A stretch of 64,000 nt of DNA. Source: Gymnogyps californianus. Its lineage: Eukaryota > Chordata > Aves > Accipitriformes > Cathartidae. Below, in pieces: positions 1 through 12,232 of this stretch. Each line of letters starts with the position of its first letter. The stretch's first letter is position 1. A program made the translations under genes and the position numbers. The notes under the pieces are model-generated. The model saw only the letters and a program-made list of their open reading frames with translations, was not told where the DNA came from and searched no databases. Where the stretch lies: the NCBI RefSeq assembly GCF_018139145.2, contig NC_059477.1, positions 13,193,522 to 13,257,521 of the forward strand. Direction: 5' to 3'.

Positions 1-1189
1 CCAAGAAGTGCATAATACAGACTGCTTGTCCAAACACATTCCTCCTAACCTACAGCACGTCCTTTTAGTCCCTTCCTAGAGCTTGTATAAATGGATAAAG
101 CAGGTTAGAGGTCACCGGCACCCTAAGCTTTTTCCAAAAGACCTTAAACTGCAATTCTACCACCAGGACTATTCATTGGAGTTGGCCATAGTGAGAGTGT
201 GAATGCAGATCCAGGTCTGGACGTTTTTCTCGCTCATTAGAGGAGATCCAAAGTAAGAATGAGAGATTCTTAACTTCAAAGCAAAACAGACAAAAAGGAC
301 TCCCTTAGTTAAGTCTAAATAATACCTACTCTGAAGTGATTGATTTGGGATTGCTAGAAAGGCTAATTCTTGTGGTTAAAATCAACATCTGGGAAGAGGA
401 GTCCTGTCCAGTGTGTGAGAGGGAATAAGCCCTTAGCTCAGGCTCGAGTCAGAAGTTTGGTTGTGAGTGGACAAGATCTGTGCTGGGATGAATCTCTACC
501 CAAAATGAGCTTTCCCTTGGGGAGTTATGAAGACAGTGATGGCAGCTGTGTGATCAGCGAACTCATTTCCACTTCCCATCTGTCTGAATGTATTTCCATG
601 GGCAGGCAGCTATGCCTGTACAATATAAATGAAACGTATCACCAGTAAGCACATGGCAGGAGTAATTTTCCTTAGGATAAGGAGAGCAAAAAATAAGTCC
701 CGCTCAAGTCCTTAGAAGTATGTTTTAGACTTCTTCCTCTTCTCTCCATTCCCACCCTTCCCCAAATTCAGTCTAAGCAATTTCATGATGGTTTCCTTCA
801 TAAATAGTCTTACTCCTTTTTGAATGCTTTCTCTTCATTCATTTTCAGGCATAACCCTCAGATTGTCACAGAGCTGTATGTATTTATCATTGTGGCATTT
901 GAAAGTATGTAAATGACTTGCAGATGCTCTACCGGACTGTAACCAAACTTGGCTGTGTTAGTTTTAACATACACATGACAAAACCACATTGGCTCTGAAC
1001 AGGACTCAGCATAATAAGCTCTCTAGGTTCTCCTTCTACATAAACACTTTTATGTCCTTACTAATTAGAAACAGGAACCTGTTTCTTTCAAAGTTCATGT
1101 GATAGTGATCAGGCCAAAGAATGAGGCACATGCAATATCTGAATGGTTTTATGGTAATACTGCCAGGGATCTGAAGTTTATTTTTGGGG

Positions 1190-1190
<1 letters not shown>
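1..1190. other. Non-coding sequence, nothing recognised
   Basis: I see no exon with paired splice sites, no recognisable repeat and no RNA gene here. The longest open stretch, at 370-648 on the + strand, has no coding character that I recognise. Confidence 0.5.
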
Positions 1191-1192
<2 letters not shown>

Positions 1193-1232
<40 letters not shown>

Positions 1233-1250
1233 CACACACACACATATATA
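1193..1250. repeat. (TG)n-(TA)n-(CA)n microsatellite with perfect palindrome
   Basis: A TG dinucleotide run (about 1193-1222) passes through a short alternating TA core into a CA run and then more TA. Positions 1211-1244 form a perfect 34-bp inverted repeat centred on the TA core, because the CA arm is the reverse complement of the TG arm. Alternating purine-pyrimidine tracts of this kind can adopt Z-DNA or cruciform structure in vitro. The open frame across it on the - strand, a Thr-His repeat, is an artefact of the microsatellite. Confidence 0.95.
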
Positions 1251-1401
1251 AAAGTTAAACAAGCATAACCAGTAAAGCTTCCTGGAATATTTAATGTGGT
1301 ACATTTATAGTTCATGCATTTCAGTATATATTTCACATGGCATATCGCTGACCTTAAACTTAAGTGAATATTTTCTTGCCCTTATGTCTTAATGTCTTTC
1401 A

Positions 1402-2205
1402 GCATGAACAGATCTTGAAGATGCTTTATGAATTGGCAACAGCACTGTGGTCTACTGAAATAAAAATACGAGAACAATCTGTTATTAATTATATAAATCT
1501 CCACACAAAAAGTCCTTCAGGTTGGCCGTATGTTAGGAGTATATATCAGTAACTTTTGTTTTGCAGCACTACTTCATAATATGGCAATATTTGAACATGA
1601 AGTACTTAAAATAGCTGTGGCCAATTTAACTCTGGACAAATGGGTAATAACTTCATTATTGATCACTTATTGACAGATAAACTGGCACAAGTAAGTGAGG
1701 ACATGGTTTGACTACAACAGCCCAATTACTTAAGAATTTGTTGACAAAAATTACTCATCTGCTGTGCAAATCAACAAACAAATAATTTTCAAAATTTCCT
1801 TTGATTATAAATCACCACAAACTGTAACTTTCTGTGCACTGATATCCCATGAGTTGCAGACTGGTATATGGTACAGAAGCCAAGAAAGAGGATGGAGAGA
1901 AGGCAGATGGTAATGAAGAAAGCCCTCTCTTGCATGAAAGGGTGTGTTTACAAGTTACAGTGACGATGAGGGTAATGAACAAGCAGAGATTTCATCTCCT
2001 TAGTAGACCCATCTCTTGGGGCTGTAATGTTACTGGACAATAGTGGGAAATTCAGAGAAACGTTAACAAAAATTCCTTAAGCTGATTGAAGAAGCCAGAA
2101 ATGTTGATGAATTGCGCACTAGTTGATTTGGACTGCTTCTTGAAGATGAAGATGCGGCCTGGATTAGTACATGTATTCAAATCTGGTTCCCTTCAATAAC
2201 TCATC
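1402..2205 (+). pseudogene. Decayed protein-coding remnant, parent gene not recognised
   Basis: Short stretches with protein-like composition succeed one another on the + strand but need frame changes and cross stop codons. One runs from 1402 (after a good acceptor-like TCTTTCAG) to 1552. A second lies near 1566-1670 (starting ALLHNMAIF and followed by leucine-rich helix-like sequence), again after TTTTGTTTTGCAG. An acidic piece lies near 1875-1990 (EDGEKADGNEE, then SDDEGNEQ). Another lies at about 2010-2065 (DPSLGAVMLLDNSGKF) and one more at about 2080-2150 (KLIEEARNVDELRT). The order and helical, leucine-rich character suggest one long HEAT/ARM-like protein. Frame breaks and stops make it non-functional. 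I could not name the parent. It could be a processed or a fragmented copy, and no poly(A) tail is evident. Chance open stretches remain possible. Confidence 0.4.
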
Positions 2206-2925
2206 GGCATCTGCTTCAGTCCTGATTGCTTTCCGTCTCCAATTTATACCACTTTAAACTCCCCCAAAAGACCAGATTAGTATTTTATTGTTTAAGTTTC
2301 CCTTCCCACCAGAATCCCACTCCAGTGGAAACAAATCCTGCTGCTTTTGTCCTGCTTTGTGTGAATGGGGCAGTAACATTTATCCCAGGTGAACTTTTCC
2401 ATTTAATTTTTTGAAAGACTCTGTACCTGAAAGGATTGTGAAATTTTTTTCTCGAAGTCCTTAAAATTCAAGCTCTTTTGTTTTTCAGGAATATTATTCT
2501 TTTTACTTTGTAATTCACCTCTGTGCTTCTTCAGGAAGATATAAAAATAGCTGTTTCAAGTAGTTGCTTCAGTACACCCATGGGAGCTTCTTTCAGAATC
2601 TTGGTTTACTGCATTGTGCCCACCACTGACATGAAAGGGATGATTCTGTCAGTTACCTGCCTTTCTCTTGACTGTAATCATATACATGAAAAACCTATGT
2701 ATAAAGACAGCAGCTTCTTACCATGGTATTGTTATTTGCAGGTTGTCAGTCTTCCCTGTCTTTTCATCTCTCTTTAGAGAATTTCAAGTGTATTCTGGAA
2801 ACTAGGACTGTATTTTTCTCTCCCTTTTTGACTGTGTAATTAAGAAATGCTAGCTGTGTTATGACAATTCAATTCAAGGTTTTCTTAGTCTGGACTGTGG
2901 CATGTATGTAATGTAAAGGCTTGAA
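2206..2925. other. Non-coding sequence, nothing recognised
   Basis: Pyrimidine-rich, AT-rich sequence with no convincing exon or repeat. The open frames at 2226-2414 and 2523-2777 lack splice boundaries and recognisable motifs. Confidence 0.5.
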
Positions 2926-3275
2926 AGTGAGCTAGTTGTTGAGTTGCAACCCTGGATCAGAAGATTCTGAGTTCAGTTTCTGCTCCTTCTCCTGAAATTT
3001 TACATGATCTTGGATAAAATGGTTTCATTTTTATGCTCCTCCTCCCTCCAGACAGTAAGGACTGACTGTTCTGCTTTTCATCCAATACTTTGTGTGTATG
3101 TGTGCGCACGTGTGCTTAGTTACAAGCAACAGAGCACTTAAACATGAACATGACTTTATTGATACTGAAGTACTAAGATAACTATGTGTTTGTACAGCAC
3201 CCAGCAGATGAAAAGCAGAGCATAATTTGGGATATCTAAACACTATGATGATAGAAATAATGATGGTACAGTTTA
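2926..3275 (+). repeat. Ancient MIR-like (CORE-SINE) copy
   Basis: The block around 2930-3020 follows the MIR core layout: a tag resembling 'tcagaagattctgagttcag', a 'tctgctcc' stretch, then 'gatcttggataaaatggtt' in the place of the usual 'gaccttgggcaagtcact'. About 160 bases on, 'tgtttgtacagcacccagca' and a following run with 'aataatgatgg' resemble the 3' end of amniote MIR-type elements ('gtacagcacctagcacaa'). The order and orientation of both ends agree, so this looks like one degraded + strand element. The assignment is by memory of the consensus and divergence is high. Confidence 0.55.
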
Positions 3276-4954
3276 CCGTATAACAGAGGGAGCACGTGTA
3301 GTCTGTTTTAGATAATTATCCACGTAGCAGATTGGGAAGAATTTCGACTAGCTACAACCCATAAATGAAAAAGCATGACACTTTGACAAGGAAACATTAA
3401 TTTAGGAGATTAATCTGCAGGATAGATGTTGATTGTAATTTCTGAAGGAAGCAAAAAGGTCAATACTTATATTAGAGTTTGTATGGTGTTAAGATAATTA
3501 GGTTGAGGTGTCTTTTTATTTTAAAAAAGTCTTTTAATAGCAAGATAATGTTAGTTCTACAAAAACTGTCTTACACCGAGGCTAAAATATCATTGTTAGT
3601 GATGTCAGTTCAAAAACTCATGCTGGATAGAAATCATTTGACAGGAAGCTTTATATATTGTACTGGTGTTGAGACATTGAACTGTATTTCTGTAGAATTT
3701 TGATATTTTTAAAGATGAAAAAAATTACAGCTTTCTTTCCCAATCAGCTTCTAACTGTCGCTCCACTGTTATTTAAATAAACATCCATTCTGCGCAAACT
3801 ACAAGAAGATTAAGCGTTTCTTGAAGTCTCTGGTTAAAGCAGAATAATGGCTGCATTTTTTTTCTTGGATTGATTCCGTTTGCCATTTATCCCTGGCTCA
3901 AATGGAGAACTGGAGAGAGAGGCTCATGTGTCAGCAAAGTAAAGCCTGTGTGTCATGAGGGATTTTTTTTTTCTATTCTACCTTCACAGATGGAGCCAAA
4001 GAAATTGTATTGTGCAAATAGAACCTAGAATAGCATGTATCCTTTTCAGTCTGTACTGTTTTTTCTAAATATTCACTTTTTTGTTAGTGTCTGTCACTTG
4101 AGCAATGGAAAATGAACCTAGATTTTCTGAAACTAAACAAAATGTTGTTTACCATTTCCTTGGCATTTACAGTGGAAGTAATATCATCATTGCCTCGGGG
4201 TTGAAGCTGGAATACAGTTAAGGCTCAGACACACAACTGAGTCACTCTGTACCAGCTTAGCCACAGCAAATGAAACTGGGCACAGACACGAGGTAAAAAG
4301 CATGGGCCTAAAAATCAGTAAAAGCAGTTTTAAATGTTGTTTTTCTTTGTGCTTGTTGATCTGCTCGTGACTCCTACTGCCCTTCAGCGTGTGCCTGGTC
4401 ATATCAGCTATGGCAGTAACAGGGTTGCACTTAGCTACTTCCTCAGCATGGCTGTTTCTTGTGCTGGACTGTTGTTGTCCAGGGCAGGTGTTTCTCTGCA
4501 ATGCTGACACTTGGTATGCTAGAATAAAAGTTCTACTACAGAGTGCCCTAATGCAGCATTGACAGGTTGCTTGCTATTGACCTGGCGGTGCGCTTTGCTA
4601 ATGTTAGATGCTCATGATATATTGTCTCTCTTTTGAACTCTCTCTCACTGAAGAGAGAGCTCTTATGTGTGGGCTTCAATCATGGTTTGATTGCTACTTG
4701 CTGTAAGGCTTTCAAGGATCCATTCACCTTTCTCTCCTTCATTTCTTTATCTAGTCAGACTGAAAGTCCTTGCTCAGATAGGCTCTGTCTCATTTGTACA
4801 GGTAGCAGTTGGGTTAACAATGCAACTACGTGGTACCATGGTGACACTGCTGTTTAGGTCTGATTGGTGTATTCAGAAGCATGAGCATCTTTGGACAGAC
4901 TCACCAAATGGTACTCATGGACATCCACCTAACCTCCTGAATTCTTCTCCCTAG
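3276..4954. other. Non-coding sequence, nothing recognised
   Basis: No exon with paired splice sites. The 107-codon minus-strand frame at 4187-4510 has no recognisable domain and no matching splice signals, so I treat it as chance. Confidence 0.5.
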
Positions 4955-5044
4955 GTGACTGTAGTTTGGATTCTGTGGCGGAGGTTTCTGCTCTGACTTA
5001 GACCTCAAACATGCTTCTCTTCCCTGATGCTAGACACCAGTCAG
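4955..5044 (+). other. Candidate exon (90 bp), probably untranslated or 5' coding
   Basis: A pyrimidine-rich acceptor, 'gaattcttctccctag', precedes position 4955, and a strong donor, TCAG|GTAAGG, follows position 5044. All three frames contain stops in the first half. The last 35 bases from ATG at 5010 stay open (MLLFPDARHQS). If real, this would be a UTR exon, a first coding exon or part of a non-coding transcript. No partner exon was identified, and paired splice-like signals do occur by chance. Confidence 0.2.
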
Positions 5045-7442
5045 GTAAGGTGATATAAATGCCTTTCCGTGCAGGGTAGTCTTTTATGTCATTTGGCATT
5101 AATTTTGGTACCTGCAGCAAAAATCCCTGTAGCCTGATTCCCTTTGCAATTCTGTATCCTTTTCATCCCAATAACCAAGTGCTTTGATTATGTTTATGTT
5201 AGTGCAAAATACAATATTTTACTTGAAAGCCAGCATCTATTCAATCTTGTGCTAAGGTGCTAGTAGCGGAAAGAGTTCCCAGAGCCATGGATGTCTGGAT
5301 TTACAGGTGAGGTTTTCCATTCAAGTTTGATCAGACCAATTTTGCTTATATGGCTGCATTTGTAACGTAGCATGGTCTAGCCATAGGTCAGATAGCAGAG
5401 AAGGTTACCATACTATCATTTATTTTTATAAGGATGAGTAATTTCAAAGGAAAACAGAGCTGATTCCCTATGCTTCCTTCTACAGGTTATAAAAATACTC
5501 TTACGTAATAATTAGATAACTCAGCTCAGTTTTCAGATAAGCAATAAAAATGACAAAAAAATGCTACTGTGTTTTGAAATTTACTTCCCACATTAACAGT
5601 GCAGATGATAGGCAAAAGGAAATTAACATTTTGGTAAACAACAGAGGACATTAAATATTTTTAAAGTCTCTGCTGAGCCAGTGCATGAACAGCTACCTGT
5701 CTATGCTCAGTCCTCTCTCCATCTGCATCAAAGCACGGTCTTTTTCGACAAAGCATCTGATTCATGAGACAACCTTACAGGAGTTTAACTAGCAAAGGAG
5801 TGTGCAATATGTGGCCATGCTGGATTCATCAGGTGTTTGGAAAAAGAAAGCTAACAGATGTTTGATTCAAATCTGTCCAGTGGAAACACATCACAGCTCA
5901 CATCCTTTCTCAGGCTGGGATAAACCTGGATGAAAAAAGCCTTTTTGTTTTCTTTAGTGACCTGCATTACCATGCGTCCAGTTTCATCTCGTCAAGTACA
6001 GAACACAGATTCTGCAAAGGCAATGTCTTTGCACTCAGTCAGGACCCACCAAGGCAGGCGCCCTTTCCTCACAGGAAATTCTCCAGGGTGACTTTGCAGG
6101 CCCGGGGTTGTGACTGGCATCTTCTGACTTAGAGGAGAAGGGAGATGTATGAGTATCAGAAGAAAGCAAATATTTTTGCTTTTCAGTATCATCTATAAGC
6201 TTTACCTCTGACACTAGAAGAATGACAGTAAACTGTGCATCAGATTCATAAACTCTAGTTTGAGACCTGAAAACCTTTCCCCAAGATCTTTTTATAACCC
6301 TGAAATTAAATGAAAAATATTCTATAAATAAGACTGTAGAATGACAACCTCCCCCTTGTGCTTCAAGGGACAGATTGCTTGTTCTGCCACAACACCCTGA
6401 GCACCTCCGTCAGACAGAAGGCCAGCAGGGCTCTGACATGTTTTCAGCCAAACTTGAGGTGCATAATTCCAGTCTGAAGGGTACATGGCACTTTCATCAC
6501 TGAAAATGCACAGTATCAGGTGAAAATCAGCAAAATAACCTTTACCCAGCCCTTCATGAAATGCTTCTGTTTTCCTCTTGCTTGTAGAACTTTATTAGTT
6601 CTATAAAACACACAGCCCTCTGTTATAATTAGATGCCTTTGTATGATCCCAGGGTCACACATTTATGGAACATGATTCTAGTTATACTGGCAGTGATATC
6701 AACTGTCATGCTGGCAGCAAGCTCTTCTGTTAGTGACACACCCAAATCTCAGAGCAAGCAAAGCCAACATGTTTCCTTACCACAGACAGCAAAGAAAACA
6801 CTTTCTCCTTTATTAATTCAATGAAATTCCATAAAGGTGAAGGGCAAGGTTAAAATGAAAACTGAGTTAAAACAAGAATTCAAGGGAGAAAGGAAGCTGG
6901 TGCCAAGAATGCTTAAATAACCTTTATCTGCCCCAGTGTTTGTACCAAAGTAACCTCTTAGCTTCTTAAGCAAAAGGCTGTATTTGTTGCTTACCATTCA
7001 ATCACTTAGGGAAGCATTTAGTCCCACATTTTACATGTGCTGTGATACAGTAATAGGATTTGTGTACCACTGATAAATCAATGTGGGAATAGTATCCCAT
7101 CAAGAAAAGCTTTGAACTTCTCTCTTCCTTTGGGACAAAATGAGCAACTGAAGTAACAAATCTGGTTGCTACAGATTTCTGCTTCATGATTTATGCAAAC
7201 TTTGACACTTTTACAGCTGCAAAATTTATAAGAGTAGCCTTCCAACTATGTTCTCTGATGTCTAACAAAAGCCGTTCCCTCAGCCAGATGCTGAAGATAG
7301 TGTCCTCTATCTAGCTGCCTGTTTTCTCTTTATTATTTCTGAATTGCCCATTCCTCTGTCAACTTTGTTTGAAATCTGCTAATAAATTTGAAAGTTACAC
7401 AGGACGTGAGCCTACACGCACAAAAAATTACTCCTATGTTGT
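5045..7442. other. Non-coding sequence, nothing recognised
   Basis: AT-rich sequence without recognisable repeats, RNA genes or bounded exons. Short open frames (5992-6192 on -, 6633-6824 on +, 7002-7187 on -) carry no motifs. Confidence 0.5.
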
Positions 7443-7447
7443 GACTG

Positions 7448-8034
7448 TGTCCTGGTTTCAGCTAGGACAGAATGTATTTTCTCCCTAGTAGCTGGTATAG
7501 TGCTGTGTTTTGGATTTAGTAGGAAAATAATGTTGATAACACACTGATGTTTTTAGTTGTTGCTGAGTAGTGTTTATACTAAGTCAAGGATTTTTCAGCT
7601 TCTCATGCCCAGCCAGCAAGAAGGCTGGAGGGGGCACAAGAAGCTGGGAGGGGACACAGCCAGGACAGCTGACCCAAACTGGCCAAAGAGCTATTCCATA
7701 CCATATGACACCATGCCCAGTATATAAACTGGGGGAGCTGGCTGGGAGGGGTGGATCGTGGCTCGGGAAGTAACTGGGCATCGGTCGATGAGTGGTGAGC
7801 AATTGCATTGTGCACCACTTGCTTTGTATAGTTTAATTCTTTTAGTATTACTATTGTCATATTATTATTATCATTATCATTGTTTTTCATTCCTTTCTGT
7901 CCTATTAAACTGTCTTTATCTCAACTCACAAGGGTTTTTTTTTTTCCTGATTCTCTCCCCCATCCCAGGGGTGGGAGGGGAGTGAGCGAGCGGCTGCGTG
8001 GTGCTTAGCTGCCGGCTGGGGTTAAACCACGACA
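7448..8034 (+). mobile_element. Solo LTR of an avian endogenous retrovirus (ERVL-type)
   Basis: A 587-bp element begins TGTCCTGGTTTCAGC and ends GGTTAAACCACGACA, so it has the TG...CA termini of a retroviral LTR. It is flanked by a perfect 5-bp direct repeat, GACTG, at 7443-7447 and 8035-8039, which marks integration and fits the 5-bp duplication typical of ERVL-type elements. It carries a TATA-like box (7721-7728), an ATTAAA signal (7904-7909) in an AT-trinucleotide-rich stretch, and a GC-rich 3' part. No internal gag, pol or env sequence adjoins it, so it is a solo LTR left by recombination. It shares family and orientation with the copy at 39481-40084. Open frames inside it on both strands are shadows. 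Confidence 0.92.
7721..7728 (+). promoter_or_regulatory. TATA box of the LTR promoter
   Basis: TATATAAA lies about midway through the LTR at the expected U3 position, upstream of the ATTAAA signal at 7904. The same motif sits in the matching place in the LTR at 39481. Whether it is still active is unknown. Confidence 0.6.
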
Positions 8035-8039
8035 GACTG

Positions 8040-11000
8040 TTACAGTCTTATTTCCTTTGGGAACCAGCTGATTAACCCAAAACAGAGAGAACTCCTTGAG
8101 CTGTCAGGAGATGCTTTGTAGCCAAGGGCTAAGCTTTGTCACACGGCTTGGCAAACTAGTGCTCTCTCATACCAATTCAATGACTGAGTCAGGTCAATCT
8201 TTTTGTTTATCTGAAGGCTGGGTTGCGAGATATGTGTGGTGGTGTATAGAAAAGACCTGTGTGTTGTGGAAATAGGTCCATATCCTGTAACACAGACTCA
8301 CTGGAAAACAGGGCTCCAAGAGAACTTTGCAATCTGACAGGCCATCCCTCCCACCTCATGGTGCGCTGATACATGCTTATATCATGGTTTGTAGTCGTTT
8401 GCCTTTCTCATTCTCAAATAACTCCATTGTCTCCCCAGGCAAGATATTTTCAGAACTTCCCTACTGTTACCAGAAGATTTTGCTAATAATTAACAGGCTT
8501 TTGAAAGTTGCAAGCTTTACTATCAGTTATATCCAAGTGAGAGTCTGTTAGTCTCAGTGTCATAGAGGAAGATATAAAGTACTAACTTAGCAACTGTATT
8601 TAATCCACTAATATACACCATCCTAGCAGGGCACATATAGATCTCTTCCCTATAGTGAGGCCTGTGAAGTATCATCCAATTTCTGTTCTGCACTCCTGGT
8701 TCTGTGCCTCTGGAGGGGAACAGACTCTGATGGGCCCAGGCTTTTCTGCCCACTTCTCCATCGAGGTGAATCCTCTTTTCCCTCTTGTGTGTCCCACTAT
8801 GTACTCATCCCCTTCTCTTTCTCTTGGCCATACCAACACTTGCATTCCTAGAGCTCTGCTGCTGTAACAAAACAAGTGGGCTAATGACTGAGGTGTAACT
8901 GTATACTGTTTTAAAGATACCTGCAGTGAGCACAGACAATCGCTTGTGAAAATGGCACAATAAAGATCTCGCTGGTTTCTCTCATAGATGAGGTTATTCT
9001 GCTTGCTCTACAAAAACGCCTCAGCTATGACCTCAGACAGGAAAGCTGAAAGAGAAACAAAATCTGTTATAAACATCTACTACAAACTCCACACAAATGT
9101 CTAAACCTTCTGGGCTGTTTCCCATGCTAGAGATGCGAGTTCATAGGGGTGCCAGCTCTCTGAATTTCCAGACCTGTTTCATATGAGAATAACCTGATTC
9201 ACAAGGGCAGAAACACATGAGAAAAATTTCCCTGCCAGCTTTGACAGGAACATCCATCCTGCTGGTGGAGGGGCATTGTTTTCAGTGATAACCTCTCCCC
9301 AGAGTCGGTGGCTCATAGTCTTCCCTAAATAAAGCTCAGATCAGGCTACTCTGTGGAGCCAAGGAGTTCTTTGCTGCCTGCTGATGCATCTGTGAGTGTC
9401 CAGTAACTAGCTGATCTGCAGAAACTCATACAATTGAAGACCTTTCCAAGTTGCCTGCCTACATCATTCTCTGGGAGTCCATCTGGATGTTATTCAATAA
9501 TCTTTTCTACATCTCTTTAATCTTTTCTACATCTCTTTATGTGTGGAGGTTGTCAGGGTTCTTATGCTCAAGGTGTATAGCTGCTGCTTTTGTGATCTGC
9601 TGTGTCTCTGCGCTGCTCTGCTGACCACCCTGTATGCAGATAGGGACCTGCCTTTGTTATGAGCTACTTGTTAAGAAAGGGACTGTTGCATAACAAACAG
9701 TTGCTAATATTTCCTGTCTTGCGTTATCAAGCATAGTAACTTAGTTGTTGCTATCTTGTGTATGGCTTAAATGTTACCTGGGAATGCCCTTTTTTAACAC
9801 TGGATAGGTGCCTCTGGAAAATCTTAACATCCCTACCTGTCTGTAGTGTAAAACTTACAGTTCTGGAGAAAAGCATGAACTCACATGGTAGAACAGGAAC
9901 TGAAAGCCAAAATACCTAGGTGCTGTTACAAACTGCAATGGACTTATGGATAGAGCATTTTGCTTCTTGGATGCTCTGTTTCCCTTTACCTTTTGTCTGT
10001 TTAGATCCTCATTTCTATGAGGAGTGTGGTCCCATATTATATATGTTATCTGACTTATGCCTCTGCCATAATGCTATTAAATAATACTTTTTAGCATCTG
10101 CAAATAAGCCAAAGCCTGTAAGTGTTTAACAGCACTCCTTCAGTGATAAATCTATAGCGGTCACAGAAAAGCAAAGTTAACTGAAGTTAAGAGACTAGCC
10201 AGAAGTATCACTGCCTGCTCATCAGTCCATCATTCTTGCCTACGTAACTGCAAATGATACAAAGCATTCTTACCACCACTGCGTCCCTCAGGGTGAGTAA
10301 ACACATGCCTTGGAAGAATAGTTTTGGCCACTTGTTGTAATTGGAGGCCAGCTCACTGTAAGGTCATTTATTAAAAAGAGAGGGTTCTGGTACAGGTCTG
10401 TCCTTCCTTGGCACCTCAGAAAACGAGACAAGTGAGTTCAGTGGCTTCTGGGCCAAATCTAGGACCGCTAGAAGTGAGTGCAATTCTGTTAAGACAAGTG
10501 GAGTCATAGTTACTTGTTACCATTTTTAATTAAACAGACAGAGTTCATTATTACAGTGTAGTAGGGAGAAATCTGGAAATTAAATAGGCTTATAGTTATT
10601 AACAGGTTAATAGCTTTTTAAAATAAAATTGCCATGTCATTAATTCATATGTTACCTCAAGGTTATCGTGTTTTAATGCAGATGTACTTCAGAGCAAGAG
10701 TTCTGTCCTGTGCAATAACCTAGTTATGTCGCTTAACACTGAAAAATAAGATGACAGTGGTATCTGCTGTATGAACAACATGCTAGAGAACAAGTGTGTA
10801 GAAAGCCGATACAAAGTGTGAAAATGTAAATCAGGTGCCTGCCAAGCCAGGACATGTGTGAAACAAATGTTATCGCAGTGGTGCTGACAGGTGTTAGCGG
10901 CAGCCAGCACGTGGGTTTTCTGCTAGTGCTTTTTATTTACATCTTTCTATTAAGTGAATCCCAGCTCTCATTTTTCCATGTGGAAAGCTTCTGTCCTCTT

Positions 11001-12232
11001 ATTTTTTTGTATAACAACAGATAGGTAATGTGGTGGTGTGACTGGTTCTGGAGTAGTCCAGGCCCCGCAGCCCCTGGAAAGGGGTGGAGGGTCCTGCTTT
11101 CCTGCCTACCTCTGGCTCCCTGTGTAAACCCTGAGAGTTAACCCGTCCTCACTAGCACAGATAGAAAGGGGTGAAGGTGACTGAATGCTGAAATGAAGTA
11201 CAAGTCATGTTAGATCTGCAGATCTTGTTTTGACCCTCTTGAGATGCACAGCTTCTATATCAAGAAGCAAAAAGCCATGTAGTGAGGCAGGTGGGAATGA
11301 GTTCTCTGAAATTTTCAGGAGGTGGTGGGAAAAGAAAAGGCATTGAGGCGTTTAAAACCTGAGCCCAGCACATACGTTTAGAGCAATGCAGAAGGAACCC
11401 TGGAAGCTAGACTGGGAGCAGGACACAGGGACAAGTTGATGGAGGGATCTGAAGGTAGCCTGCTGGTTCCCATAGAGGTGAAGCGCCAGGTTTCTGCTTT
11501 TTGCACACGAGCAGGAATGTGCCCCCAAAGGACACCTCCATGTACGAACATGAGACTTAATACTTACTGTCTCTGAGCCCATTGCCGTGTCACCTGATCA
11601 GTATGAAACAACTGAATTGTTTCTGGAAGACAGGAGGAACTTTGACATTGTCCATGTACACGGCCCAGTGAAATCTGAGGTAAAGGCAGTTAGATACAGT
11701 GGTACCAGAGAGTCTTGGGCCCTCCATATCTTAACTTGAGGAAAAAAACACCTGTGGCAGTTTAAAATGAGAAATGAAAGCCGTTTGTATGCTGTGCGGT
11801 CAGGCTTTTACTGAGCACTCCCAGAAGGCTGGATGTGGAGAGCCCTTCAGGAAGAGCTGGGGCCAGAATGCTCTTTTCCAGTGCTGAGGTGGAACATCTG
11901 TGTTGTCCGTGTTTTTTCTACCAGCTGGTTCATGATAAGGGATTTCTGACATCAGGGTGCAGAGACCTGAAGACACACAAGGATCTTCACTGCCTGAGCA
12001 TCTGCCCAGAGCTTACTGAACCTGCCCAGAGCTGGTACAGTGCACACAGAGCAGGACATGCCTGACGTGAAGCCTGAGATGGGCTCTTTGGGCACCTGGT
12101 TAGGAAAAAAATTCTGAGCAGGAAAAGAGGAGGAGATGTTCTTTGACACTGTGAGTAGAGGCTGCACAGTCTCTAGGGATGATATATCTGCAAATGGATC
12201 TCCTAATTTACCTTTCTTTCTGTGACTCTCAC
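8040..12232. other. Non-coding sequence, one small tandem duplication
   Basis: Apart from the duplication at 9498-9539 I recognise nothing. Overlapping open frames at 8655-8875 (both strands), 11352-11582 (-) and 11835-12065 (+) lack splice boundaries and family motifs. Confidence 0.5.
9498..9539. repeat. Tandem duplication, 20-bp unit, about 2.1 copies
   Basis: The unit TAATCTTTTCTACATCTCTT at 9498-9517 is repeated exactly at 9518-9537, with two further matching bases. Perfect identity suggests a recent slippage event. Confidence 0.95.

Noticed and set aside
1036..1245. Thr-His repeat protein frame on the minus strand
   Set aside because: It is only the translation of the TG/CA microsatellite.
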